A stretch of 64,000 nt of DNA from Cryptomeria japonica. Taxonomy: Eukaryota; Streptophyta; Pinopsida; Cupressales; Cupressaceae. The stretch spans positions 209,357,190 to 209,421,189 of the forward strand of contig NC_081409.1 of NCBI RefSeq assembly GCF_030272615.1. Direction: 5' to 3'. Shown in pieces: positions 22,870-35,216 of this stretch; the stretch's first letter is position 1; each line of letters begins with the position of its first letter. Under the pieces are notes generated by a model that worked only from the letters and a program-made list of their open reading frames with translations, searched no databases and was not told where the DNA came from. A program made the translations under genes and the position numbers.

Positions 22870-25800
22870 TACAACCATGATTAAAATGCAATCTTTCTTT
22901 CCCCATAATTCTGTCCTTTCTAATGAGGTCTTTAATATTAAAATCAATATTATCTTCACCATTCCATATGCTTTGTTTTTTGGATATAACGCCAAGGTTA
23001 GCAAGATTGTCCGCGACGACATTTTTTTCCCTAAAAGCATGCTTAATAATAATAGATTTAAAACTAGTAATAATTTCTCTGGCCTTAAAAATGATATTAT
23101 CGATAGACTACGAAGGCTCAGCTTCACCCTTTAGGCATTTAATAATATTAAGAGAATCTCCCTCCAACCATAATTTGTCATGATTGAGATTTTTAGCAAT
23201 AATCAGAGTATTAAGGGCAACCGAAGCTTCAACATAATGGCTCGTTTGGTTACCCAAAGGACCAGCAACAACCACAAGACAACTTCCAGCAAAATTCCTG
23301 ACAATACCCCCATATCCAGCATTACCAGGATTTCCCTTAGATGCCCCATCGAAATTGGCCTTGATCCATCCCTGGGGAGGAAAGCTCCAGAAAAGACCAT
23401 CTCTACCTTTATCCTTGCTATTTCTGCTATTGGAAAGGTTCCATCTTTCATTAAAATCTTCCTTAGCAGATAATCCAGTATCAATGCCATATAAGCAACA
23501 TGGATCCCTCTATAAATTTTATCCACCACCACTTCAGGGTTCACACTTTTTTCCCGAAAAATCCTGTTGTTACGCTCCTTCCAGATGTTCCAGGTGACAA
23601 TGGGGAGAATAAGTTTCCAGAGCTCAACATTCTTAGAATTAGAGCTAGGGCAAAACCATTGCTGCCAGAACTCTTCCAGTGAGTTCGGGAAAACCCAGCT
23701 CAACTTCCACTTATTAAGAATTATATTCCAAATATCTCGACTGAAAGTGCACTGGTAGAGGATATGGCAGACAAACTCCTCCTCCCTGCAGCAAAGAGAG
23801 CACCTGTTAGGAAAAACAAATCCATGCTTATGGAGATTATCAAGGGTTAGCACCTTATTTTGGATAAAGATCCAAAATAAGATATTAATTTTGGGAGTCA
23901 AATTCTTCATCCACACTTTCGCCCACAGAGGAATCTCATCTGGAACTTTGTAATGTATAGATACAGTTGAAGAAACAAAATATCACCCATCAAAAGTTTC
24001 CTTCCAAATCATACAATCCTCAGAATGCTCCATGAAGATTTTGGAAGAGAGCAAGGTCTCCAAAAATCTTAGGCCCGGACAAACCTGGCTAAACTCAATC
24101 GACATACCATTTCTCCAGTAGTCCCTAACAGGTCTCCATACCTGCTTTGAAACCAATCTTTCCATTCATTAAGAATGGGGATTTCCTCCAGCAGTTTATC
24201 CATTAGCCATCTGTCCTCCCAGAATCTGATAATTCTCCCATTACCCAGTTTCCATTTTCTTCTAGCAGCAGCTCAGATTTTAGCCGTTTGAACAACATTC
24301 CAAATAGCAGAGCCATCCACAAGGAATGAATTATCCATAAATTCTTCATCAGACGGTTGCATACGAAGGTATTTCTTTTTCCAAATGGAATTCTATTCCC
24401 TTTCCTCCCCTTTCATTCTCCAAATTTGTTTAGCTAACAAGACATTGTTCATAGTCATAATGTTCCTTATTCCCAGGCCCCCAAAAGCCTTAGGAGTGCC
24501 AATATTATTCCAGGCACTAAGGGGGATTCTATTTTTATCTTCCACTCCCGACCATGAGATTTTTTTTTGCATTCTTTCAATGGCCTCAGCAAACTTCCTG
24601 GGGATCTTAAACAGACTAAGCACATAGATAGGCAGATTTTGAAGAGTAGCCTTAAGCATCGTCACCTTACCCGCTTGGCTGAGGAGGGATACCTTCCACC
24701 CAACCAGTTTGGAATTAAATCTATCAACCAATTGCATCTAGAAATTCTTCGAAGGCTTTAAGCACAGAGGGAGACCCAAATAAGTAGAAGGAAACTCTAC
24801 AATTTTACATCCAAGGATCCTTTCAATCCTTCTTTGTCTATCCATAGGGGTGTTGATGAAGAACAAAGAACTCTTATCCCAATTTATTTTTTGCCTAGAA
24901 GCAGCTTCATAGGAATCCATGACAATCTTCATATTTCTAGCTTCTCTTATGGTAGGTTCTCCCATGGTAATAGAGTCATCTATGAACTGTTCATGAGTAT
25001 AGGTTAAGAAGGACGAGGAAAGCTTAAGGCCTTTGAGTTTCCCTTCCTCCACACTTCTCATAATAAATCTGCCCAAACTTTTTGCCAAGATAGTAAACAA
25101 AATAGGAGAGATAGTATCCCCCTATCTTAGGCCTCTAGAACTTTTGAAGAAACTGGAGGGAGATCTGTTAATAATAACAACAGAAGAGGTAGTACTAGTC
25201 AGTTGAGAACATAGTTGAATCACCTTTTCCCCAAACCCAAAAGCTTTCATAATTCTGAAAAGGAATTGCCAATTCACTCTGTCATAGACCTTGGACATAT
25301 CCAGCTTAAAAAGAAAGCCCTATTTTTTAGCAATAGTTAGAGAATGAATGTTCTCATGAACTGAAATGATGGAATCCAGAATCTGTCTACCAGGGACAAA
25401 ACAATTTTGTTGGGGAGAAATTATGCGAGGAAGGATATCCAACATTCTAGAAGTGAGCACATTAGATATTATCTTGTAAAAAGAATTACAAAGACTAATA
25501 GGTCTAAACTTATTGAGAGAATCAGCTCCAAGGATCTTAGGGATGAGGACAATAAAGGTGGCATTGAGTTCTTTGAGAAACCGTCTAGATCCAAAGAATT
25601 CTTTAACACCATTACAGATGTCAATCTCCACAATATTCCAAAATTTTTGAAAGAAGAACATAGGGAATCCGTCTATACTAGGGGACTTGTCTCTAAGAAA
25701 GGAAAAAACTGCCTTTTTGATCTCTTGATTCGAAGGGATCCTAGATAGATTTTTGTTGTCATCCTCATTTAAAATGGTAGGGATAGCTTGAGCAAGAAGG

Positions 25801-27047
25801 TCTTGATTTCTGATATCCAGAGAATCCTCACCACCCAAAAGATTACTAAATAAATCCACAACTTCCTTTCTAATTTCATCATTCAACAAAATACCCCTAT
25901 TATTGGATAAACTGAAGATCCTGTTGGCCGCCCTATGCTTAAGAGAAGTCATGTGCAAAACCGGGTATTTTTATCACCTTCCTTCAAATATCACGCTCTT
26001 GATCTTTGTTTCCAAAAGGTTTCTTCATTAGAGATAATTTCATGGTATTTGGAAAGCAGCCCGTTTTCAAAATTCCTCAAATCCTCAGAAAGGCCTTCCA
26101 CTTGAATTTTATCCTGAACTTCTTTAATATCTATCTTAATATTGGCTTTCATTTTGAAGATATCTCCAAAAGTCTCTTTATTCCAGATTTTGACTTTGGC
26201 TTTGATAATATTAAGCTTTTTGGCCACTCTGAATAAAGTAGTACCCTCAACGTCTGAATTCCACCACTCAGAAACAAAGTTTTCCAAAGAGGGGTGGGAT
26301 AACCAGGCTTTTTCAAATCTAAATGAAAAATTACGTTTTGAGGAAGTAGGATTGGCAGTGAAAGAGATAGGATAATGATCAGAACCAATCTTAATGACAG
26401 ACGCCATAGAACAATTATACTTAGAGAACCAATCGGGGGAGATCAAGGATCTATCCAACCTAACTTGAATGAGATCAGGGCCAGTTCTTCTATTGGTCCA
26501 GGTATAATTAATCCCTCTGAGATCCACATCCATCAAAGCTTGATCATTGATAAAGTCCATGAGATCTTGTCTTCCACCTAACTACAAAGGAAGGCCTCCC
26601 ATCTTTTCATCCTCTTTTAAGGGAGTATTGAATTCTCCCATAATCATCCAGCTTTTATCTGAAAACCTTTCTCTCTTCTGCCAGACTCCTCCAAAATTTA
26701 GCTCTTCCAGCTTTAGTATTAGGCGCATAGATATTAGAGATAACCCAGACAGAGTTATCCCTAATATGCTCAAGCAAAACTGAGGTCCTGTTAACCCCTG
26801 GAGCAATTTCCTTACCTTTAATGGAATTCTGATTCCAAAAGATAGCTATGCCTCCTGAGGCATCCTCCGAGCTAGTACCAATCACTCCATTATTTTTGAA
26901 AATTCTAATTTTTTCCACTTTATCCTTACACATCTTAGTTTCCTGAATAAGAACTACATCTAGTTTATGATCTCTAACAATATTACGCAACACATCCTGC
27001 TTGTGTGGGGCGTTCAACCCTCTGATATTCCATGAAATTATCTTCAT
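22870..27047 (-). pseudogene. LINE-3 ORF2 (endonuclease, RT, zinc finger, RNase H), broken
   Basis: The start ATG at 27045-27047 overlaps the ORF1 stop (ATGA). The protein begins MKIISWNIRGLNAPHK, the usual L1 endonuclease start, then VLIQETKM, VRLDRSLISPDW and IKIGSDHYPI. RT has FRPISLCNSFYKII, FKLDMSKVYDRVNW, GLR-stop-GDTISP at the conserved RQGD site, and a degraded active site QFIDDS. The zinc-finger region (CSLCCREEEFVCHILYQC) lies near 23790. RNase H follows with NFDGASKGNPGN near 23340, EGDSLNII near 23155 and ADNLANLG. TAG stops at about 26582, 25320 and 25120 sit at Gln positions. It would nick target DNA and copy LINE RNA, but it is inactive here. Confidence 0.9.
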
Positions 27048-28654
27048 AATTTAACTGAAGATAAGGCTGACTTGATGGAAATCTGTGTTCCATTAGCACA
27101 GTTCTTCCAACTTTCCTGTTCCCTCTGATTTTTTAGAGAGGGTCTCCCTTGTTTTTTGTTACGATTTCCAACATCTACAACCTTCTTATTCTTGCTTTTG
27201 GTTGAAATACCTCCATTGGGTCCTCCCTTATTTGACTTGCCTTCTTTATTACAGGAAATCCTAGGATTTCCCTCAAGACCCACCGTCTCCATGCTTCTGG
27301 GGGGAGTTTTACATTGGGAGTTCAGGTTCATATTTCCAGTTTGCTTAGGACTTCCATTGGTTAATAACAACAAAGGCACCGTTTCCAAGATATTATAGTC
27401 CTGAGCTTCATTAAAGTCTTCCTCGTTTTCCTTGTTATTAAATGAAGCTGAAACATCATCACTGGATAAATCAACAACTTTACCCTGGATGATAAGATCA
27501 ACCTTCAAATCTGCAGATTCAATATTTTGAACTAGGTCTTCAGTACCATCGTCTTCCTTCTCATTACTTTCTTTTTGACTATTAGAACATGCGCAATCAG
27601 AGTTTTCCTTGTAGTTATTCATACCCTTATTTTCCTCATTTTCCAACTCGGTTGCTTCCCTCTCAGGGATTAACTCTGAAGGTGGAGCATCATTATTCCC
27701 TTTTGTTTGCCATTTTTGCTTCAGATTACTATCAGTTTTACTATTCTTACCCTTCTTGGAAGGATAGGATTTCGCCCAATGAGCCGACTTTTTACAATGA
27801 AAACATATAAACGGGAGAGATTCATATTCAATCACTTGGGTCCTTTTCTCCAGTTTAGACAAAATCTCAATGGATTGAGGCATATCCGTCATTTGATTAA
27901 CATTAACACAAATATGAGCAAAAACCAACCTAGATTTGGTTGCAGTCATCGGGTCGATCGACAGGAGTTCTCCAAAGGAGCCCACAATCCCTTTAAAAAC
28001 CTCCTCATTCCAAAACTCCAATGGAAGGCCAGGAAGACGCATCCACACAAGAGTCGACATGAAAAAGAAATCATCCAACGGTAAGTTAGGAGCCCATTTC
28101 TATAAAGCCAAAGTTGACTTGCCGAACATCCACGGACCTTCACAGAGCGCTTTATTCAAATCTTCTTCATTATTAAAAGCAAAGGAGAAAAACCCCCTAG
28201 GCAAAGCTGCCACATCCACTTGGCCTTTGAGAAACCATTTTCTCCTTATAAAGTTCCTAACAACATCAATTTTAGGTCTAAAACTAGCAAATCACCCAAC
28301 CAAAGTCATAGTCAGATTAGAGACAGAGAAATCAACCAGCTTATCCGGCACATATATAGCAAAAACCCTTATCGTTGGATCAAAAAGATTTTTAACTTCT
28401 GGAAGTCCATAATGCACTAAAGGCCTGACTCCAAATAGAGCTGTCCATTTCTTTACTTTACCTTTATCATGTGGGTCCCCTACTTTGGAATCTTTATCTT
28501 CAACTGATTTGTTTGTCGCCTTGTCCCCCACAGAACCCTGGGAGGCCTGGGAACCTGCATGATCACCAGCACTAGGTGCAGAAAGTCCGCTATCACCCTG
28601 TTTGAAATTTGAATTTCCCGCTCGCCGCTCACCTCCTCTCGCAAAGTCCGCCAT
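27044..28654 (-). pseudogene. LINE-3 ORF1 (DUF4283 and zinc knuckle), broken
   Basis: One frame of ~536 codons runs from the ATG at 28654 to the TGA at 27044-27046, with only two internal stops. Both fit C-to-T change: a TGA where Arg is expected (LVG-stop-FASF) and a TAG where Gln is expected (LAL-stop-KWAP). Domains in order are a Gly/Ser-rich N-terminus, DUF4283 with VWMRLPGLPLEFW, and a knuckle CFHCKKSAHWAKSY whose last Cys is Tyr. An acidic region and a basic C-terminus (KSKNKKVVDVGNRNKKQGR) follow. It would be an RNA-binding chaperone of the LINE particle. Confidence 0.85.
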
Positions 28655-28696
28655 GTAAAGTTAAACCAGTCTTCACATGTTGCTTTGTTAAACAAC

Positions 28697-29245
28697 TATT
28701 ATCGTTGTTATTTCATAAAAAAATTTAGTTTAAATATAAAGAAAAAGTTATGTTATGAAATAAACCCATGTCTAAGTTATAATTAATCTCAGTTAAAAAA
28801 ATATTTAACAAAAAATTATGAAAAAATATCTACCCACTAGATAAAGAAAAAGTTATGTTATGAAATAAACCCATGTCTAAGTTATTTTTCTATTTTTAAG
28901 AATTTATAATTTAGTCTTTTGTTAAAAAATGTTAACTATAAAAAAAAATTGAAACTTACATAAAAAATTAATTTAATTTATTTTAAAATTATATTTAAAA
29001 TCTACATACTAAATCTTAAAATCCGTAGTTTACATCATATTCAAATTCCTAATCATTTAATTTCTATAGGTGAAATAAAAGATAACAATTTGATTAAAAA
29101 TGTAGATTTAAGTGTCCCACTTGATTAAAAAAAATAAGACACTTGGGATCACAACTGTATGTTTGTATTAACATAGATGAAAGTAAAATTACTTATGTTT
29201 TTGTAACTACACTAGCGTCCAAAGAAAAGATATTAAAAATAAAAC
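28697..29245 (+). repeat. AT-rich repeat unit B, right part
   Basis: Continues the unit begun at 20826 and aligns base by base with unit A (20377-20830). It runs ~80 bases further (TATTAACATAGATGAAAG...), an extension shared with unit C. It contains an internal 45-bp duplication (28736-28780 and 28841-28885) that replaces a short stretch present in unit A. Confidence 0.8.
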
Positions 29246-31060
29246 CATTCATAGGATATAATCATATGTCTGAAATATTTGACAATAGTGGCAAAAATAA
29301 GTGATTCCAATTCAAGAATATTATGATAGGTTATATCCATTTCATTTTTCTTTTGGAAAACGAGAGGATTTAAATAAAAATATAATACTTTTGACATATA
29401 TTTTTATATCTATTTTAAAAGATACTCTTTGTCTTTGGAATATCTTTTCATCGTTTCTTTCAATTTAGTTTCATGTCCTTCTCTAGAAAGAGTAGTTTTA
29501 TTTTTATCTATTTTTTTATTTCTCAAGTTCTTTTTTGCAAAATATGTGTTGAAATTTTTTTTATTAAATTTTTTCATTGTCAAAAATTTTCAAAATATTA
29601 GTAAGAAAATCTAAAAATTTTTGTAATTCCTTTTGCAAATATTTAACTCTAGAAAATTCTAAAATTTGCAAATACAAATTTTATTCTATAACATTTCAAT
29701 GTAAATTGTGTTATATTTATATTTTCTAAGTTTAGCTTTAGCACCTTCAAATGTAGGTGCTAAAAAAATAAAATATTTTAATATTTCTTGGTTAGCAAAA
29801 ACACCTTTAAAATTTAATTGGATAGGCTTCCTTCTTATAGTTCCTAGATCTTCTTTAGAATTTTTTTATTTTCAAAAAAAATAATGAACATGTTGTAATA
29901 ATTTACAAGATCATAGAAATTGAAGTAAGCTTTTCAAAAAGGATAATTTTGAATATATTTAATTAATTATTATATATCTTTTCTATTTTTCACTTAGATT
30001 TTTGAGTGATTCTCAAAGTCTTTGTTCTACAAAAATTAAAAAATCATAAAATAGATAAAAATATTTTTAAAAAGTATATGTGAAGTGGGTTAAAGCAGAA
30101 AGTTGTATCACACTTTTATAAAGGAAATGATCAATACCAATTCAACATTTTTAATTGAATCAATAGAAAGTGAAATATATGTCTTGAATTTTGAAATGAT
30201 GTAAACTAATAAAATGTATTTTTTTTTTTGTGTGTATTTTATGTTTGCAATTTAAAAAAAAATGATTTGAATATACTTTCTTATAAATTAAACACTATAA
30301 TTTAGTTGTTGATAAAATGTTGAAATTGAAGTTACACGAAGCATCACCTTTATATAGTAAATTTTATCTCTTTTCTTCAATTTTTTTGTGTATATTGATA
30401 ACTTGAAACTTTAGTGCAAAAATATAAATTTTTAACTATTTTTTATGTATATATATTTTTCAATAAATTTGAAAAGTTGTGTGTACTAAAATATAACTCT
30501 TTCCATTTGGTATCACATTTTTTCTTAATTATTTATCCAAATTAAAAAAGAATTATATCATCTTGACATAGACTCTTTTCTCTAGCACAGTTATTTTTTT
30601 TCAAAATTTCAAAATAATTTTTAGTATTTTTCTTTTATAAGATAATCAACCTTATATTTTAGTGTTGATGACCTACTTTCAATAAAAATAAAATATAAAA
30701 ACTAATTAAAATATTAAAAGATATATATTTTGGAAAAAATATATATATTAAAAGATATATATTTTGGTATTTTTACATTTTAGAAAAAATATTATTTATG
30801 AAAGTAGGAGTTGTTGAAACATCGAGTTTAAAAAAAGAAAAAAGATTTTTTTTGGTAATTAGATCCAAAGTGGTATAAAATATATATTTAGTAGACAATT
30901 CCAATTGGAAAAGTTGTGACCCATATATGAGATAGCTACAACGAATTTCTATAGACCATATGTTTGACTAAAATTAACTTTAGTTAGAATTAATTAAATT
31001 CACTTGTTTTGATAAGTTGGCCTAAAATGTGACACAGTTTTGTGCTTTTACACAAGTAGG
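29246..31060. other. Very AT-rich non-coding DNA between repeat units
   Basis: Nothing coding is recognised. A local duplication of 'attaaaagatatatattttgg' is seen at about 30711-30770. If units B and C were terminal repeats of one element, this would be its interior. No primer site, polypurine tract or coding relic supports that. Confidence 0.5.
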
Positions 31061-31640
31061 TATTAGTGTTATTGTTTCCATGAAAAATGTTAGTTTGAAT
31101 ATATAGAGAAAAAATTCTGTTATGAAATACAACTATATCTAAATTATAACTAATACCACTTTAAAGTTAGTAAAAAAAAAAATTCAACAAAAATTTATGG
31201 AAAAATATATAACTTCTAGATATTGGTGTTATAAATCTATTTTTACAAACTCGTAATTTAACCTTAGATAAAAAATGATTGATTATTTAAGTTAAATGTC
31301 ATTTTTAAAACAAATTGTCAAATATACAAAAACTTATTAAAATTTTCATAAAGTATGTTCACAATTTTAAAAAATTATATATAGAATCTATATACTAAAT
31401 CTTAAAACTCACCAATTTACATCGTATTCAAACTCCTAATGGTTTAGTTGCTATAGGTGATAGATGGTAACAATTTGGTTAAAAATGTAGATTATAGTGT
31501 TCCACTTAGGTAAATAAATGGTACACCTATTGTGGGATCACACCTATATGATTGTATTAACATGGAATGAGAGTAAAATTGCATAGATATTTTTGTGACT
31601 ACAACATAATCCAAGTGAAAGCCATTAAAAATAAATTATA
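31061..31640 (+). repeat. AT-rich repeat unit C, diverged
   Basis: Begins AGTAGGTATTAGTGTTATTG and ends near 'gccattaaaaataaa'. It shares with A and B ordered blocks such as 'ttatgaaata', 'aatctatatactaaatcttaaaa', 'tttacatcrtattcaaa', 'ataggtgata' and 'gggatcaca'. It is more diverged and carries an extra ~60-base block. It is same-strand and about 1.8 kb from unit B. Confidence 0.7.
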
Positions 31641-34600
31641 AGATGAAATTACAAAATATAACAAACATAAAGAATACATTTAATAACACAAAATTGAATA
31701 CATAAAAAAGTAGAAATATTTTTCCACCAAGATTGGGAAGATGACAAAAGATGAGTTAAATGACTCCTAAAACTATACTATAAAGGATGGACTCTTAAAT
31801 AACTATAATTTATTGCAAGGTATGCAATGTTTGTCATTATACTTAGTAGTGCTTGTTCACCTTCCATAGTGTACCATTTACTCATAAATATTTTAAGTAT
31901 GGTTTTATTTATGATATCGTCTTCTAGAAATTTTGGAACTTTTCCAAGTATAAGATATGTTAATTTCCTAGTACCAATAGTTTTTAGTGATGATTGGATG
32001 TAATGATTTATAGATGTTCACTACAACAAATATCCATCTTCTAGAGTGAGCCTTTCTAATCATGGAAATGTTATTCATTTGAAAGAGAGAGAATATATTA
32101 GAGAAGGCTAGTTCTCTATGTAGAAAGAATAATAGAGAGGGTATGGAGATGGAAAGTTGAGTTGGTCAATGCTAGCTATATTTGTGAGAAATGATAGTGG
32201 AAATAGAGGAAACAAATCTAAGATATTTCTCATATCTCTAGAATAATGAAATAGTGCATTATTTTACTTTATAATATACAATAGTAGGCTCTTTTGAGCC
32301 CTTTTGTAGTCCTTTTACATGTAGATATTTTAATTTTATGCAAGGAATTATTAAGATTACTATATCTTGTGTGTGCATGTTCTTACAAGTGTTAGGATGC
32401 TAGGTTTAGGTGGTCATACATTTGGCCTCACTACCTACAATACATTATATGTTCTTACAATATATTAATATACATACATGTTTATTATTCTCATTATCAC
32501 ATCAAACTCTATTACATTCATTATGCATCATAATCTTAGTATCTTTCTATCTTAGAGCTTACTCTTAATTTTTTAGAATTTGAATTTAAACTTAAGCTAA
32601 TTGCTGCCTAATATTTTCTCATAATAAGTTAACTACACAAGTTCTTCCTAATCAATTACTATGTCTCTATGCTTGAATATATTTATTTGAATTCACTTAT
32701 TATCATTAAATATCACGAAAATATAGTTCACAATTAAGGAGGACCACACAATAAATTTGTTTATTTATTATGCAACCAAAATTATAGACCAAGGTTCACC
32801 ATTAATAATAATAATAAAATTCAAGGCAAGATACCATAAGTTGTCTAAATATTTTTTTTTTAATTTTTCCCCTCATGTTTTGCTTCTACACTAAAAACTA
32901 AACCCCTTTTTAACTACAATCTAAACAAACTATTTTTTTGTATATTTTTACAAGATTTTAAATTTGCCATTTTTGGTAATATTCATATCTATGTGGATGA
33001 CTACAAAAATTACTAATTATTGAAAGATAACTCAAGTGACACTATTTGTAAAGTCACTTCACTACTTACATGAATGAAATAAAAGATAATTGAAATTAAA
33101 ATTCAGAAAAATCTTGAAAATCACTCAAAGCTTGATTTGAGGCCTCATATGATGGAATTTGACCTCAGAAACATGTCAAGATTTGGTTCAATTGAATAGA
33201 TTTGATTGAAATATTTTAGAATTCTTTGAGATGCTTCTCCATGCAAAATTTCAGCCCAAACGAATAGCCATGTGAAAAGTTATGACCTATAGTCCCTGCA
33301 TCAGTTTATTACCATTTCTATGACTATAAATCCACTCTTCCTCGGAATTGACCCAAGAAAAATTATACCCTAGAAATCCTACAACTCTCTAAAGGTATTA
33401 ATAAATACCACCAATCCTTAGAATAAAGGAGAGAATAATGAATTTGGTGAAATAGGAGGAATGAAAAGACAACCAACCTTATCTTTTCTATATGTAGATA
33501 TTAGATCCATGACCAAAGAAAATGCATATATTGATAAGGCATAGATTGGTAGACAAACCTTATTTGATAATATAGTAAATGTTCTAGATCTATAATAGAG
33601 CATTAACAAATATATCATTTTTTAAGCTTGAGGCATCTTGATTTTAGTATCAATAGTTGCTTCACATATTACGTTCATATTTGGAGCTATGTTTGGTGCA
33701 AATAATGTTTATATATTAATCAATCAATATCTAGTACAACTTACACCTACATTATTTTACTGTAAGTTGATATCATTTGTTGACAAAAAAATATTTCATT
33801 ATTATATCATTTGCAATTCCATTTAGATAAAGAATTGTTTGAAGATGGAAATATGTTGAAGATACCAATTATGATGTGTTATTAGAGTTTTATATATATT
33901 TTATCTCTAAAAGCTATGAACTTGAAGTTATTAATGCTACGTGACATTGTATAATGACAATGATGGGTAAAGTATAATGGTGTGAACATATTACAAAAAA
34001 TCTTACTTTTTACCTAAAATTTGATGGTCATTTGTATGTCATAATATCAATGTTTAGCATAAACACAATATTACAAAATAAGTAGCATGTAAAACAAATA
34101 TATAATATTAAATGAAAGGAAAGGCTTATAGATTTATTAAGTTTAAAAATTTCTCATTTATTGATTTGAGGTTTTTTTAATTTGTTAATTATAGTTTAGA
34201 TTTCGACAGACACAAATTGAGTGAAGAAATAAACTTTAAATAGTTAATCAATCTAAAAGTATAGAAGACACCACAAATGACTTTTTAAACAATGTAAACA
34301 CAAGAAAATTTATGTGTCTATGTATATAGTAAATAAAATTATTCTAATGTAAAATTAAACAAAACCTTTTAAGTAATAAAAAAGCTTAAACTATTAAATT
34401 ATTTAATTTGTGTCTACAATGATAGTAAAGGGTGGAATGTAATGAGTTGAGTGTGTTAACAAAAACTATTATCTTTTACTTTAAGTTTGAAAATCATTTA
34501 GAGTCAAAATGTTAAATTCAATAATAACCATAATATTCTTAAAACATGGGACACATAAAAATGTATGACTCCATATACATAGTAAATAAAATAGTTTCAA

Positions 34601-35200
34601 AGTAATACAAAGTAACTTCCAAATAAATAAAACAATACTAAATCGATATCTCTTGATATTTTTTAGATGAATACATTTAAGATATCTTTCTTAAAACTTA
34701 ATATCTCAATCTATATAGCAACAAATAAATTATGTATGGAAACATATATATCTGAATCCATATAAAAAAGTAAATTAATTATGTGTATTAAAAAATTATA
34801 TAATATAAACTCTCCACAAATTTTTTACATTGAGATGATGATATACTCACTAAGTGTATTAGACTCACACATACCATTACATGCCACATTTTTCTCAAAA
34901 TATAATAGGTATTATTAACAACCTTACATAGAACCCACCACCCACATTAAATAGAAACTGGGTTACATATAAAACCAACCATATCGTCTTCAAAGATACA
35001 TACTACACATCACAAATATATGTTTACTAGACTGCACACTTCTGCAAAAAGATACTACCTATGATACTGAGATCATGGGGGACAGTGGAGAAGGTGATAA
35101 TAAATTCCCTGTAAATATTGGTACTTATCTGTCATCAAGTTGCACCAGTAGATGCTTTTGCTAACAGTGATGGGTTTTTTTGTAATATATATACCACCTC
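31641..35200. other. AT-rich intergenic DNA, nothing recognised
   Basis: Reading both strands I find no open frame with family motifs, no element ends and no RNA gene. This is the 3' flank of the transporter gene. Confidence 0.5.
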
Positions 35201-35216
35201 TTACAGTTAACCCTAA

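Larger units (their letters stand above)
20845..28696 (-). mobile_element. LINE-3: 7.9-kb plant LINE with RNase H and an extra ORF3
   Basis: Read on the minus strand it has a ~42-base leader, ORF1 (28654-27044), ORF2 overlapping by ATGA (27047 to about 22870), ORF3 (about 22866-21032) and a ~185-base 3' region. The end, ...GGTTTCGGGGTCCC...CTGTAATAAAAAA, is the kind of tail seen on plant L1-type LINEs. It splits an AT-rich tandem repeat and has a 13-bp imperfect target duplication. The third ORF downstream of RNase H is not part of the ordinary two-ORF plan. Confidence 0.85.

Noticed and set aside
27156-28412. Plus-strand open frames of 80-158 codons
   Set aside because: They are shadows of LINE-3 ORF1 on the opposite strand.
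28697-31640. Repeat units B and C as LTRs of a small retroelement
   Set aside because: No TG/CA ends, primer site or polypurine tract. Unit A, next to B head-to-tail, shows a tandem repeat instead.
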